Shown: piece after piece, positions 1 through 8,814 of the stretch
Numbering within the stretch: position 1 is the stretch's first letter
Layout: each line of letters begins with the position of its first letter
Origin: Saccharothrix carnea
GTDB taxonomy: Bacteria > Actinomycetota > Actinomycetes > Mycobacteriales > Pseudonocardiaceae
Reading direction: 5' to 3'
NCBI RefSeq assembly: GCF_003014735.1
Contig: NZ_PYAX01000008.1
Coordinates: forward strand, 372,001-436,000
Length of the DNA: 64,000 bases
Notes under the pieces: generated by a model
The model's database searches: none
What the model saw: only the letters and a program-made list of their open reading frames with translations
Told to the model about the DNA's origin: nothing
Translations under genes and position numbers: made by a program

Positions 1-476
1 AGGTTCGGCGTGGAACTGTGATGGATGCCCGTGAGATGGCCAGGATCTACAACTTCCACGTGCGGCTGGGCGGCCGGACCTTGGATACCGTGGAACTGCC
101 CGACGAGTACTTCCTGGAGATACTCGCCGACGACAAGCAGACCGTCATCGTCGCGGCGGACGGTCACAACATGGTCGGCTGGGGCCGGCTCTTCCCCTGG
201 AGCAAGAAGTTCGGGTACCGGCAGACGGCCGAGACGTCGATCTACGTCGACGTGAGCTCCTACCGCAGTCGCATCGGCTCCCGGATCAAGTCCGCGCTGA
301 TCGAGAACGCCCGCAGTCAGGGCCTGCACGCCTTGATCGCCAGGGTGATCTCCTCCAACACGGGTGGCATGGAGATCAACAAGGCGTTCGGCTACCGCCT
401 GGTCGGCATCCAGCGGGAAGTGGGCATAGTCGGACTGCACTACGTGGACGTCGCGATCTTCGAACTGCTGCTGTAG
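1..476 (+). CDS. GNAT-family N-acetyltransferase, 5' end outside window
   Basis: The visible frame encodes a compact acetyltransferase-like protein of about 155 residues. It has the GNAT layout: an N-terminal helix (ARIYNFHV), central strands around IVAADGHNMVGWGRLF, and a C-terminal segment ending in NKAFGYRLVGI and VDVAIFELLL, typical of the phosphinothricin/amino-acid acetyltransferase branch. GTG at 18 and ATG at 21 could be starts. The frame stays open to the window edge, however, and the residues upstream (VRRGTV) fit the usual first strand of the family, so the true start is probably before position 1. The usual acetyl-CoA loop (Q/RxxGxG/A) is only loosely matched by SRIGSRIKSAL. The substrate cannot be told from sequence. 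Confidence 0.7.
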   Translation, partial: VRRGTVMDAREMARIYNFHVRLGGRTLDTVELPDEYFLEILADDKQTVIVAADGHNMVGWGRLFPWSKKFGYRQTAETSIYVDVSSYRSRIGSRIKSALIENARSQGLHALIARVISSNTGGMEINKAFGYRLVGIQREVGIVGLHYVDVAIFELLL

Positions 477-498
477 ACGTCGTCGGGAGCGGCGGGCG

Positions 499-880
499 TC
501 ACGCCTGTCGGCCACGCCTGCGGGTGCGCCGGGCGATCGCCGCGGCCTGCTCCAGTTCCTGCTGGGGCGTGTCGAGGACGCGGCCGTTCGGGCAGACCGC
601 TGACGCAACAGGGAAAGTGGTCTGGTCCGGTTCACGGTAGGAGGAGTGGGCTCGACCAGTCCGCTGTGAATGCTCCGGCCTCCGGGACGGCGCCGGCCGC
701 GCGCATCATCCGGGTGACGGCGCGGTGGCCCGCCAGGTGGGTGGCGGTGAACCGGTCGAACCCGTTGGAACGGGCGAGGGACGCGAGCGTCGACATAGGT
801 CAGCAGCGCGGGCGTCACCGGCGGCGCCGCGCCGCAGAACCGCTGGAACAGCGTGTCCACGTCCGCGGGCGGCCACGTCG
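499..880 (-). pseudogene. Possible decayed minus-strand gene of unknown function
   Basis: Read on the minus strand, three protein-like segments follow one another in different frames. They are a stretch containing VDTLFQRFCGAAPPVTPALL (about 853 downward), then SLARSNGFDRFTATHLAGHR (about 784-640), then SSYREPDQTTFPVASAVCPN with a tail ending in RRTRRRGRQA and a stop at 499-501. Each segment has normal amino-acid composition for this genome, but about two frameshifts are needed to join them. A 54-residue open frame (796 to 632, ATG start) covers the middle piece. I do not recognise the family. It could also be chance coding potential in GC-rich DNA, so this is a weak call. The plus strand here shows no convincing gene. 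Confidence 0.3.
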
Positions 881-1153
881 TCGGAGCTGCTGGTGGGGGA
901 GGGGCGCGAGGGGTGCGCGCCGTGACCGGCCACCGGCCCGGATCCGCCGCGGTCGGACGGGCGATCGCCCGGGGCCTCGCGGAACGCGATCACCCCTCGA
1001 TTCCGGCCCCACCGCGGGCGTCGGCGCAGGGGGCCGGTGCGCACCCCTGACGGCGGCTCCCGCCGGGGTCACGCCGGTGTCACCCTGGGTACCCCGCAGC
1101 CACATGCCTGCTGGATCCCCTCCACCGCTCTAGTGGAATTGCGAGGTGCGGCG

Positions 1154-2098
1154 ATGGCAGAACCTCAGCACGTCCCGGCACACATCGGGGTCGAGGACGT
1201 GGAGCGCTTGGAAGCCGAGACCGAACGCCTGCGCGGCTTGGACTACCGGGAGGGCGGCCGGGCGTGCCGTGACGCGGCGGTCGGCTGCGCGGCGTCGCAC
1301 GACCGGTTCCTCGACGCCGCGAGCACCGGCCCGGTGCACCGACGCCTGCTGGTGGCGTTGGCCGACCTGCACAACCTGGCCGCGTGGACGTGCTTCGACA
1401 CCGGCCGGGAGGGTGCCGCCGCACGGCACTGGGACCGGGCGCTGGGGTTGGCGGTCGAAGCCGGGCACCACGACCTGCGGGCGAACATCCACTACCGCGT
1501 CGGCCGGATGCGGCTGCACGGCGGCAAGCGGCGCGCGGCGCTGCGGGAGTTCGGGTTCGGTCTGGTCGCGGCTCGGCGGGCCGGGTCACGGCGTGCCGCG
1601 GCGATGCTGCGCGCCAATCAGGCGTGGGCGTACGCGGGGCTGGGCGACCGGGGCGAGGCGGTGCGGCTGCTGAACCTGGCGCACGACGAGTACTCCGGCG
1701 CGTCCGGCCCGGTTCCGGGGTGGGCCCGGTTCTTCGACGAGACGGACCTGCGCGGGTTGAGCGGAGTGGTGTTGACCGAACTGGCCCGGACGGTCGACCG
1801 GGCGCACACCTCGGCCGCGATCGACTCGCTCGACGCGGCCGTGGCGGGCTACCCGGAGGGCATGACGCGCAGCCGCGCGTTCAGCCTGATGGCGTTGGCC
1901 GCGAACCACTTGGTGGACGGGGACTTCGACCACGCGGCCGAGGTGGGCGACCGGGCGCTGGCGGTGGCGGGCGCGGTCGGCTCGACCCGCGTCGCCGACC
2001 GGCTGCGACCGCTGCGCCGGCTGGCCGACCGCTATCCGGCCAACGCCCACGCCCGGACGCTGTCGGCGCGGATCGCCGCCTTCACGCCACCGGTCTGA
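1154..2098 (+). CDS. TPR-repeat protein resembling the C-terminal half of an XRE-TPR regulator
   Basis: This 314-residue helical protein consists of tetratricopeptide-like repeats. Its segments HIGVEDVERLEAETERLRGLDY, RLLVALADLHNLAAWTCFDTG and WARFFDETDLRGLSGVVLTELA match the conserved C-terminal sensor region of the large actinomycete regulators that carry an N-terminal XRE helix-turn-helix. Here the ATG at 1154 lies right where that sensor region begins, and the 39 codons open upstream (to 1037) do not look like a helix-turn-helix. It is therefore either a free-standing TPR protein or a regulator that lost its DNA-binding domain. The disturbed DNA just upstream favours loss. The binding partner is unknown. 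Confidence 0.7.
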   Translation: MAEPQHVPAHIGVEDVERLEAETERLRGLDYREGGRACRDAAVGCAASHDRFLDAASTGPVHRRLLVALADLHNLAAWTCFDTGREGAAARHWDRALGLAVEAGHHDLRANIHYRVGRMRLHGGKRRAALREFGFGLVAARRAGSRRAAAMLRANQAWAYAGLGDRGEAVRLLNLAHDEYSGASGPVPGWARFFDETDLRGLSGVVLTELARTVDRAHTSAAIDSLDAAVAGYPEGMTRSRAFSLMALAANHLVDGDFDHAAEVGDRALAVAGAVGSTRVADRLRPLRRLADRYPANAHARTLSARIAAFTPPV

Positions 2099-2303
2099 GA
2101 GCCCTCCCCGGAACCGGTCCCGGGGTTCGCGCCGCCTCCGGCCCACCAGGGCCGGGGCGGCGTCGCGCTGTGGTGAGGCCTGTGGTGGGCCGGTCGCGCG
2201 ATCGAATTCGACTCGAATTCGACGATCCGTCGAACGGTGTGGTCGAACGGCAATCGAACAAAGTTACGTCGTTGACGTGTGGCGGATACTTTCGCAATAC
2301 TCT

Positions 2304-2338
2304 GTTCGCACTTCTGGAACGTGTTCACACTTATGAAC
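2304..2338. promoter_or_regulatory. Two tandem 16-17-bp dyads upstream of the pectin operon
   Basis: GTTCGCACTTCTGGAAC (2304-2320) and GTTCACACTTATGAAC (2323-2338) are near-copies of one inverted-repeat motif, GTTC-N8/9-GAAC, set 19 bp apart. They lie 27-61 bp before the ATG of the pectate lyase-esterase gene in the only long promoter region of this operon. The tandem dyad spacing is that expected for cooperative binding of a dimeric repressor or activator. No adjacent regulator gene explains it. A TTGACG at 2272-2277 could be a -35 element, but the -10 is weak. Confidence 0.45.
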
Positions 2339-2364
2339 AAATTCGCCGGGGAAGGCCCCTCGTC

Positions 2365-4527
2365 ATGCGGATACTCAGTACTGCGCTCGTGCTCTCCTGC
2401 GCCCTTGGTGTGATCGCGGCGGCACCCGCGCACGCAGGCCATGACCTGGGGAGACAGGTTCTCCAACCCGGTGACGGCTGGGGTTCGAGCGGCACCGGGA
2501 CCACCGGTGGATCGGCTGCGACCACCGAACACGTCGTGCGCACGGCGGCGGAACTGCGGGCCGCCCTGGCAGCGCCCGCACCGCGCCTCATCAAAGTGCG
2601 CGGCGTGATCGACGTCAGGGCTGATTGCGCAACATATGCCACCGGCGGCTACACGCTCGCGGGCTATCTGGCGGCATACGACCCCGCCGTTTGGGGGCGT
2701 GACACCGAGCCGAGCGGTCCGCTGGAAGACGCGCGGGCGGCGTCCGCGCGCAACCAGGCGGCGGCCATCGCGTTCAACGTCGGCTCCGACACCACGATCG
2801 TCGGCGACGGCAAGGGCGCGGGCATCACCGGCGCGAACGTCCGCGTCCACGGCGCGAGCAACGTGATCATCCGCAACCTCACGTTCCGCGACACCCGGGA
2901 CTGCTTCCCCCAGTGGGACCCGACCGACGGCGCCGAGGGCAACTGGAACTCCGACTACGACGCGGTGTCCCTCCAGCGCGCCACGAACGTGTGGGTCGAC
3001 CACAACACGTTCACCGACCAGCCGCACCCGGACAGCGCGGCGCCGACCTACTTCGGCCGCCCCTACCAGCAGCACGACGGCTCGCTCGACATGACCAGCG
3101 GCACCGACCTGGTCACCGCGTCGTACAACCTGTTCGAAGACCACGGCAAGACGATGCTCATCGGCTCGTCCAACACCTCGACCACCGACCCGGGCAAGCT
3201 GCGGATCTCCGTGCACCACAACGTGTTCCGCAACGTCGAGGAACGCCTGCCGCGGGTGCGGTTCGGCAAGGTCCACGTCTACAACAACCTCTACGAGCCC
3301 GGCCCCACCTTCACCTACGCCTGGGGCGTCGGCGTGCAGTCCGCGCTGTACGTGGAGAACAACTACGTCAAGCTCGGCAACGGCGGCGCGGTCGAGGACC
3401 TGATCTACAACTGGGGCGGCACCGCCATCACCGAGGTCGGCACGCTCGTCGACGGGCGGCCGGTCGACGTGCTCGACGCGTTCAACGCCGCCAACCCGAC
3501 CGCCCAGCTCGCCGGTGACGCCGGGTGGACACCCGAGTTCACCCTCGGCCTGGAGGCCACCTCCCGGATCAAGAACCTCAAGGCGGGCGCCCAGCAGCGC
3601 GAGCGCTACCACGTGGCCAAGGGCACCGACTTCGACACCGTCCAGGCCGCGATCGACGCCGCGCCGCCGGGCACCACCATCACCATCGGCAAGGGCGTGT
3701 ACCGCGAGGTCATCCGGGTGCCCGCGACCAAGCCGGACCTGACCCTCAAGGGCTCCACCGGCACCGCGCGCGACGTCGTCATCGACTACGACAACGCCAA
3801 CGGCACCAAGAAGCCGGACGGCACGACCCACGGCACCACCGGCTCGGCCACCGCGACGATCGAGGCGGACGGCTTCACCGCCCGCGACCTGACGTTCAGC
3901 AACTCGTTCGACCGGGCCGCGCACCCCGAGATCACCAACACCCAGGCGGTCGCGGTGAAGGCCACGGGCGACCGCCAGTACTACGACCGCGTCCGGTTCC
4001 TCGGCCACCAGGACACCCTGTACGCCGACACGCGGGCCGCCGGCACCAAGGCCCGCCAGTACTACCGGGGCAGCGAGATCGTCGGCGACGTCGACTTCAT
4101 CTTCGGCCGCGCCACGGCGGTGTTCGACCAGGTCACGATCCGCGCCCTGGACCGCGGCGGTGACCCGAACGGCTACATCACCGCCGCCAGCACCCGCCGC
4201 GACAACCCGCACGGCTTCCTGATCATGAACTCCACCGTCCTCAGCGACGCACCGGCGGGCACCTTCTACCTCGGCCGGCCCTGGCACCCCGGCGGCGACC
4301 CCGACGCCGTCGCCTCGGTCGTCATCCGCGACACCAAGCTGCCCGCCGCGGTCAAGACCGCGCCGTGGACCGACATGTCCGGCTTCTCCTGGCGTGACGC
4401 CCGGTTCGCCGAGTTCCGCAACTCCGGCCCGGGCGCGACCGCCGGCCCCGACCGGCCGCAGCTCACCCACGACCAGGCCTCGCAGCACACCCTCCGCGCG
4501 TACCTCGGCGACTGGAACCCCGCATGA
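2365..4527 (+). CDS. Secreted bifunctional pectate lyase (PL1) - pectin methylesterase (CE8)
   Basis: This is a 720-residue exported enzyme with a signal peptide ending near APAHA (residue 25). Residues about 60-385 form a PL1 beta-helix with VWVDH (D212) and the catalytic RLPRVRFG motif (R297/R299). Residues about 410-720 form a CE8 domain with GHQDTLY (Q549, D550), VDFIFG (D577) and LGRPW (R638, W640), all catalytic positions of pectin methylesterases. The esterase would remove methyl groups and the lyase would cut the resulting polygalacturonate by beta-elimination, giving unsaturated oligogalacturonides for the importer encoded next. ATG 2365 is chosen because it directly begins the signal peptide. 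The stop overlaps the next start (ATGA at 4524), so the enzyme and transporter are translated together. Both catalytic halves look intact. Confidence 0.93.
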   Translation: MRILSTALVLSCALGVIAAAPAHAGHDLGRQVLQPGDGWGSSGTGTTGGSAATTEHVVRTAAELRAALAAPAPRLIKVRGVIDVRADCATYATGGYTLAGYLAAYDPAVWGRDTEPSGPLEDARAASARNQAAAIAFNVGSDTTIVGDGKGAGITGANVRVHGASNVIIRNLTFRDTRDCFPQWDPTDGAEGNWNSDYDAVSLQRATNVWVDHNTFTDQPHPDSAAPTYFGRPYQQHDGSLDMTSGTDLVTASYNLFEDHGKTMLIGSSNTSTTDPGKLRISVHHNVFRNVEERLPRVRFGKVHVYNNLYEPGPTFTYAWGVGVQSALYVENNYVKLGNGGAVEDLIYNWGGTAITEVGTLVDGRPVDVLDAFNAANPTAQLAGDAGWTPEFTLGLEATSRIKNLKAGAQQRERYHVAKGTDFDTVQAAIDAAPPGTTITIGKGVYREVIRVPATKPDLTLKGSTGTARDVVIDYDNANGTKKPDGTTHGTTGSATATIEADGFTARDLTFSNSFDRAAHPEITNTQAVAVKATGDRQYYDRVRFLGHQDTLYADTRAAGTKARQYYRGSEIVGDVDFIFGRATAVFDQVTIRALDRGGDPNGYITAASTRRDNPHGFLIMNSTVLSDAPAGTFYLGRPWHPGGDPDAVASVVIRDTKLPAAVKTAPWTDMSGFSWRDARFAEFRNSGPGATAGPDRPQLTHDQASQHTLRAYLGDWNPA

Positions 4528-5399
4528 GGACACGCACGTGGGCGCCCTACGCCCTGATCGCACCGACGCTGGTGCTGATGGCGGTCTTCCTGGTCTACCC
4601 GATCGGGAGCGTCGTCTACTACAGCCTCCAGCGGTACAACGTCACGCAGCCGTGGAAGAACGGCTTCGCGGGGCTGGACAACTTCAAGCAGATGCTGTTC
4701 GACGACCCGCTGTTCTGGCAGAGCCTCGCGTTCAGCGCCAAGTGGGTGGTCGTCGAAGTCGGCCTGCAACTGCTGCTCGGCCTGGTGCTGGCGCTGATCG
4801 TGAACGAGACGTTCATCGGCCGGGGCATGGCACGGGCACTGGTGTTCTCGCCGTGGGCGGTGTCCGGCGTGCTCACCACCGGCATCTGGATCCTGCTGCT
4901 CAACCCGTCCACCGGCATCTTCCAGCAGCTGTCGCAGTGGGGCATCGGCTCGCCGGGCACCTCCGTGCTCGGCAACCCCGACACGGTGTTCGAGGCCCTC
5001 GTGGTGACCGAGCTGTGGCGCGGCGTGCCGTTCTTCGCGATCCTGCTGCTCGCCGACCTCCAGAGCATCCCCAAGGACCTCTACGAGGCGGCGTCGGTCG
5101 ACGGCGCGAGCCGGTGGCGGCGCTTCACCAGCGTCACCCTGCCCCACCTCAAGGACGCGATCATCCTGTCGACGCTGCTGCGCGCGGTGTGGGAGTTCAA
5201 CAACGTCGACCTCATCTACACCCTGACCGGCGGCGGCCCCGCGAACCAGACCACGACCCTGCCGCTGTACGTGGCCAGGCAGGCCGTCGACTCGCACAAC
5301 TTCGGGTACGGCTCGGCGCTCACCGTCGCCGGGTTCCTGATCCTGCTGTTCTTCTCGATCGCCTACCTGAGGCTGTCGAAGTTCGGGAGTCGCGCATGA
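4524..5399 (+). CDS. Sugar ABC transporter permease (MalF/TogM type)
   Basis: This 291-residue inner-membrane permease of the carbohydrate CUT1 family has six predicted membrane spans. It begins PYALIAPTLVLMAVFLVYPI and contains the cytoplasmic EAA loop EAASVDGASRWRRFTSVTLP, which docks the ATPase. The start overlaps the stop of the pectin lyase-esterase gene, and its own stop overlaps the next permease (ATGA). Context points to oligogalacturonides or another pectin fragment as substrate, as for the Erwinia TogMNAB system; that is inference. No ATPase gene is in the cluster, so the shared MsiK-type ATPase common in actinomycetes is the likely energiser. Confidence 0.9.
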   Translation: MRTRTWAPYALIAPTLVLMAVFLVYPIGSVVYYSLQRYNVTQPWKNGFAGLDNFKQMLFDDPLFWQSLAFSAKWVVVEVGLQLLLGLVLALIVNETFIGRGMARALVFSPWAVSGVLTTGIWILLLNPSTGIFQQLSQWGIGSPGTSVLGNPDTVFEALVVTELWRGVPFFAILLLADLQSIPKDLYEAASVDGASRWRRFTSVTLPHLKDAIILSTLLRAVWEFNNVDLIYTLTGGGPANQTTTLPLYVARQAVDSHNFGYGSALTVAGFLILLFFSIAYLRLSKFGSRA

Positions 5400-6289
5400 C
5401 CGAGACGTTGACCCGGCCACCGGTGGACGCCACGCCGCCGCCCCGGCAGCCGACGAAGCGGCGTCGCCGGGCGGTGGCCGAGGAACCGGGCAAGCGCTGG
5501 ATGATCCACGTGCCGCTGGTGCTGTACCTGCTGTTCACGCTCATCCCGTTCTACTGGATGATCGTGTTCGCGGTGCGGCCCACCGGCTCGACGCAGCTGG
5601 TGCCGTGGCCGATCACGTTCGAGCACTTCGACACGGTGTGGAACGACATCGGCTTCGGGATCTTCTTCTACAACAGCGTCGTCATGGGCCTGGGCGTGCT
5701 CGTGTTCGTGACCATCCTGTCGGTGATGGGCGGGTACGCGCTGGCGCGGTTCCGGTTCCGCGGCCAGCGGGTGTTCCTGCTGGCGATGCTGTGCAGCCAG
5801 TTCATCCCCGGCGCGATGATGCTGATCCCGCTGTTCGTGATCTTCAAGGGCCTGGGGCTGCTCAACAGCATCACGGGCCTGATCATCGCCGAGGTGGCGT
5901 TCCAGCTGCCGCTGTCGCTCATCCTCATGAGCGGCTTCATCCGCAACATCTCGGTCGAGCTCGAAGAAGCCGCCATGGTGGACGGCTGCTCGCGGCTGCG
6001 CGCGTTCTTCGCCGTCGTGCTGCCGCAGCTCAAGCCCGCGCTGGTGGCGGTCGGGTCGTTCGCGTTCATCGGCGCCTGGAACCAGTTCCTGTTCGCCCTG
6101 ATGTTCGCCACGCGGCAGGACAAGTTCACCCTGCCCGTCGGCCTGAGCTTCACGCTGGGTGAGTTCAACACCGACTTCGGCGCCCTCGCCGCGGGTGGTG
6201 TCGTCGCGGCCGTTCCGGTCGTCCTCGTTTTCGCCGTCGTGCAGCGGTTCCTGGTGCAGGGGCTCAGCGCCGGGGCTGTCAAGGGATAG
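5396..6289 (+). CDS. Sugar ABC transporter permease (MalG/TogN type)
   Basis: This 297-residue protein is the second CUT1 permease subunit. After a basic, proline-rich cytoplasmic N-terminus (residues 1-32) it has six spans and the EAA loop EEAAMVDGCSRLRAFFAVVLP, and it ends with VQGLSAGAVKG, typical of MalG homologues. The ATG at 5396 is part of an ATGA overlap with the previous permease, which fixes the start even though the frame is open much further upstream. It pairs with the 4524 permease to form the membrane channel for the lipoprotein encoded at 6298. Confidence 0.9.
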   Translation: MTETLTRPPVDATPPPRQPTKRRRRAVAEEPGKRWMIHVPLVLYLLFTLIPFYWMIVFAVRPTGSTQLVPWPITFEHFDTVWNDIGFGIFFYNSVVMGLGVLVFVTILSVMGGYALARFRFRGQRVFLLAMLCSQFIPGAMMLIPLFVIFKGLGLLNSITGLIIAEVAFQLPLSLILMSGFIRNISVELEEAAMVDGCSRLRAFFAVVLPQLKPALVAVGSFAFIGAWNQFLFALMFATRQDKFTLPVGLSFTLGEFNTDFGALAAGGVVAAVPVVLVFAVVQRFLVQGLSAGAVKG

Positions 6290-6297
6290 GGAGCATC

Positions 6298-7584
6298 ATG
6301 AGAAAACTGCTGGTCGCCGTGGCCGCCGCCGCGCTGGCGCTGTCCGCCTGCTCGTCGGGGGGAGGTGCGGGCGGCGACGGGAACGTCACCATCACGTTCT
6401 GGGACAACAACGGCGGTCCCGCCCGTGAGCCGATCTACAAGGAGCTGATCTCGCGCTTCGAAGCCGCGAACCCGACCATCAAGGTCGAGTACGTCGGCAT
6501 CCCCAGCGCGTCGGTGCAGCAGAAGTACGACACCGCCATCGCCGGCGGCGAGACGCCCGACGTCGGCGGCGTCACCACCTCGTACCTCGCGCACCTCGTC
6601 GGCCAGGAGGCGCTGGCACCGCTGGACGACCGGATCAACGGCGGAGCGCTGAAGGACAAGCTCCTGCCGTCGCTGGTGGAGACGGTCCGGCAGACCGCGC
6701 CGGACGGCAAGCTCTACATCGTGCCGTCGTCGGCCAACATGGACATCATCTGGTACCGCGTCGACTGGTTCAAGGACGCCGGCATCGAGCCGCCGAAGAC
6801 CTGGGACGAGTTCATCACCGCCGCCACGAAGCTGACCGACACGGCCGCGAACAAGTACGGCTACACCATCCGCGGTGGTGCCGGCTCGGTGTTCCAGCTG
6901 ATCACCGAGGCGTACGCGTACTCCGGCGTGGACACGTTCTTCAAGGACGGCAAGAGCACGCTCGCCGACCAGGCCAACGCCGAGCTGGTCGACAAGATCG
7001 CCGACCTGTACAAGAAGGCCACCCCCGAGGCCGACGTCAACAACAGCTTCACCCAGATGATCGCGCAGTTCACCGGCGGCTCCGTCGCGATGATGCACCA
7101 CAACCTCGGCTCCTACAGCGACGTGACCAAGGCGCTGGGCGACAAGGTCGCCGCCATCCCGCTGCCCGTGGGCCCGAGCGGCAAGCGGACCGTCGTGCCC
7201 AACCCGACCGATGGCTTCGCGGTGTTCAAGAACAGCGAGAACCAGGACGCGGCGTGGAAGTTCGCCGAGTTCCTGACCTCCGCCGAGTCCAACAGCTACT
7301 GGAACGAGAAGGTCGGCCAGATCCCGGCCAACACCGACGTGCGCAGCGCCGCGTGGATCGACAAGGCGGCTCACGTGAAGATGGCGCTCGGCGTGCTGGA
7401 GGACTCGGCCACGGTGCTCGTCCCCGCCCCGGTCTACCTGCCGCAGTACTCGTCCATCACCAAGACCGACAGCGAGCCCCAGTACCAGAAGGTGCTCCTC
7501 GGCGAACTCTCCGCCCAGCAGTTCCTCGACGACATGGCGAAGAAGCTCACCGAGGCCCAGAAGGAATGGGAGGACCGGAAGTGA
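6298..7584 (+). CDS. Sugar ABC transporter substrate-binding lipoprotein
   Basis: This 428-residue solute-binding protein has a lipobox (LALSAC, C18), so it is anchored to the outer face of the membrane. It belongs to the extracellular binding protein family 1 (CUT1), with the usual start VTITFWDNNGGPA, the DIIWYRVDWFKDAGIEPPKTWDEF segment and C-terminal SSITKTDSEPQYQKVL. A GGGAG ribosome site lies 5 bases before ATG 6298. It would capture pectin fragments released by the lyases on either side of the operon. The last four bases (GTGA) are shared with the next gene. Confidence 0.9.
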   Translation: MRKLLVAVAAAALALSACSSGGGAGGDGNVTITFWDNNGGPAREPIYKELISRFEAANPTIKVEYVGIPSASVQQKYDTAIAGGETPDVGGVTTSYLAHLVGQEALAPLDDRINGGALKDKLLPSLVETVRQTAPDGKLYIVPSSANMDIIWYRVDWFKDAGIEPPKTWDEFITAATKLTDTAANKYGYTIRGGAGSVFQLITEAYAYSGVDTFFKDGKSTLADQANAELVDKIADLYKKATPEADVNNSFTQMIAQFTGGSVAMMHHNLGSYSDVTKALGDKVAAIPLPVGPSGKRTVVPNPTDGFAVFKNSENQDAAWKFAEFLTSAESNSYWNEKVGQIPANTDVRSAAWIDKAAHVKMALGVLEDSATVLVPAPVYLPQYSSITKTDSEPQYQKVLLGELSAQQFLDDMAKKLTEAQKEWEDRK

Positions 7585-8732
7585 TCGAGCGCGTCGAGGT
7601 GTCGGTGTTCACGACCACCGCGTGGACCGCGGTGGACCCGCACGGGCACCGGCACCCGAGCGCCGAGCACGAGGTCCGCGAGGCGCTGCTGGAGATCACC
7701 GACTCGGACGGTGTCGTCGGACGCGTCCAGGTGCACCCCGACCAGTTGCGGCCCGCCGTGCTCGACTCGATCGTGAAGCCCGTGCTGATCGGCGCGGACC
7801 CGTGGGACCGGGAAGGCCTGTGGCGCAAGATGGCGCGCAAGCAGCGCGGCTCCCACGGCCGGTTCACCGACCGGGCACTGGGTTACGTCGACACCGCGCT
7901 GTGGGACCTGGTGGGCAAGAAGGTCGGTCAGCCGGTGTGGAAGCTGATCGGCGGCGCGCGGGAACGCGTCCCGGCCTACGCCAGCACCATGTGCGGTGAC
8001 GAGATCCCCGGCGGGCTGAGCACGCCCGGCGACTACGCGTCGTTCGCGAAGCAGTTGGTCGAGCGCGGTTACCGGGCGATCAAGCTGCACACGTGGATGC
8101 CGCCGGTGCCCGGCGCGCCCAGCGTGCGGGCGGACATCGCGGCGTGCGAGGCGGTGCGCGAGGCGGTCGGACCCGGGGTCGAGCTGATGCTCGACGCCAA
8201 CCACTGGTACTCGCGCACCGAGGCGCTGGAGCTGGGCCGGGCCTTGGAAGCGCTGGACTTCTACTGGTTCGAGGAGCCGATGGAGGAGGCGTCGATCAGC
8301 TCCTACCGGTGGCTGGCCGAACAGCTGTCCATCCCGGTGATCGGGCCCGAAGTGGCGTGGGGCAAGCACCTGAGCCGCGCCGAGTGGATCACGGCGGGCG
8401 CGTGCGACATCCTGCGCGCCGGGCCGACCGACGTCGGCGGCATCTCGCCGACGCTGAAGGCGCTGCACCTGGCCGAGGCGTTCAACATGGACTGCGAGAT
8501 CCACGGCGACGGCTCGGCGAGCCTGGCCGTGCTCGGCGGCACCGACAACGGCCGCTGGTACGAGCGCGGCCTGCTGCACCCGCTGCACGACTTCGACCGC
8601 GTGCCGCCGCACCGGCTCGCGATCGCCGACCCCCTCGACGCGGACGGGCACGTCACCCTGACGTCCTCTCCCGGTCTCGGTGACGAGTTCGACGTCGAGC
8701 ACATCCGCGAGCACACCGTGGAGAGGTGGTGA
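7581..8732 (+). CDS. Enolase-superfamily acid-sugar dehydratase/cycloisomerase (MR/MLE family)
   Basis: This cytoplasmic 383-residue protein has the two-domain fold of the mandelate racemase subgroup. Metal ligands are visible as D205 (MLDANHW), E231 (YWFEEPM) and E257 (IGPEVAW). The base motif is K168-x-H170 (AIKLHTW), and a second candidate base is H308 (CEIHGDG). Such enzymes abstract the alpha proton of a sugar acid and dehydrate or isomerise it. K-x-H rather than K-x-K argues against mandelate racemase itself and against several known dehydratases, so the exact substrate is open; a galacturonate- or galactarate-derived acid is suggested by the pectin operon. GTG 7581 is fixed by the GTGA overlap with the binding-protein gene. 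Confidence 0.82.
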   Translation: MIERVEVSVFTTTAWTAVDPHGHRHPSAEHEVREALLEITDSDGVVGRVQVHPDQLRPAVLDSIVKPVLIGADPWDREGLWRKMARKQRGSHGRFTDRALGYVDTALWDLVGKKVGQPVWKLIGGARERVPAYASTMCGDEIPGGLSTPGDYASFAKQLVERGYRAIKLHTWMPPVPGAPSVRADIAACEAVREAVGPGVELMLDANHWYSRTEALELGRALEALDFYWFEEPMEEASISSYRWLAEQLSIPVIGPEVAWGKHLSRAEWITAGACDILRAGPTDVGGISPTLKALHLAEAFNMDCEIHGDGSASLAVLGGTDNGRWYERGLLHPLHDFDRVPPHRLAIADPLDADGHVTLTSSPGLGDEFDVEHIREHTVERW

Positions 8733-8814
8733 GTCCGGTGTAAGCCTTCGGTCGCCGCCACGTGGTCTCCGCCGCCGGTTCCCTTTTCATCCACAGTCGT
8801 ATGGAGGAAACCGC

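Noticed and set aside
1037-1153. Upstream extension of the TPR gene to ATG 1037
   Set aside because: The added 39 residues are not helix-turn-helix-like, and the family-like sequence begins right after ATG 1154.
2272-2312. Full sigma-70-type promoter for the pectin operon
   Set aside because: TTGACG is acceptable, but no good -10 lies 16-18 bp downstream, so only the dyads are reported.
2032-4563. 843-codon open frame on the minus strand opposite the pectate lyase-esterase
   Set aside because: It is an antisense shadow of a GC-rich gene: Val/Gly/Arg/Ala-rich, with no domain, and the plus strand encodes two intact enzyme domains.
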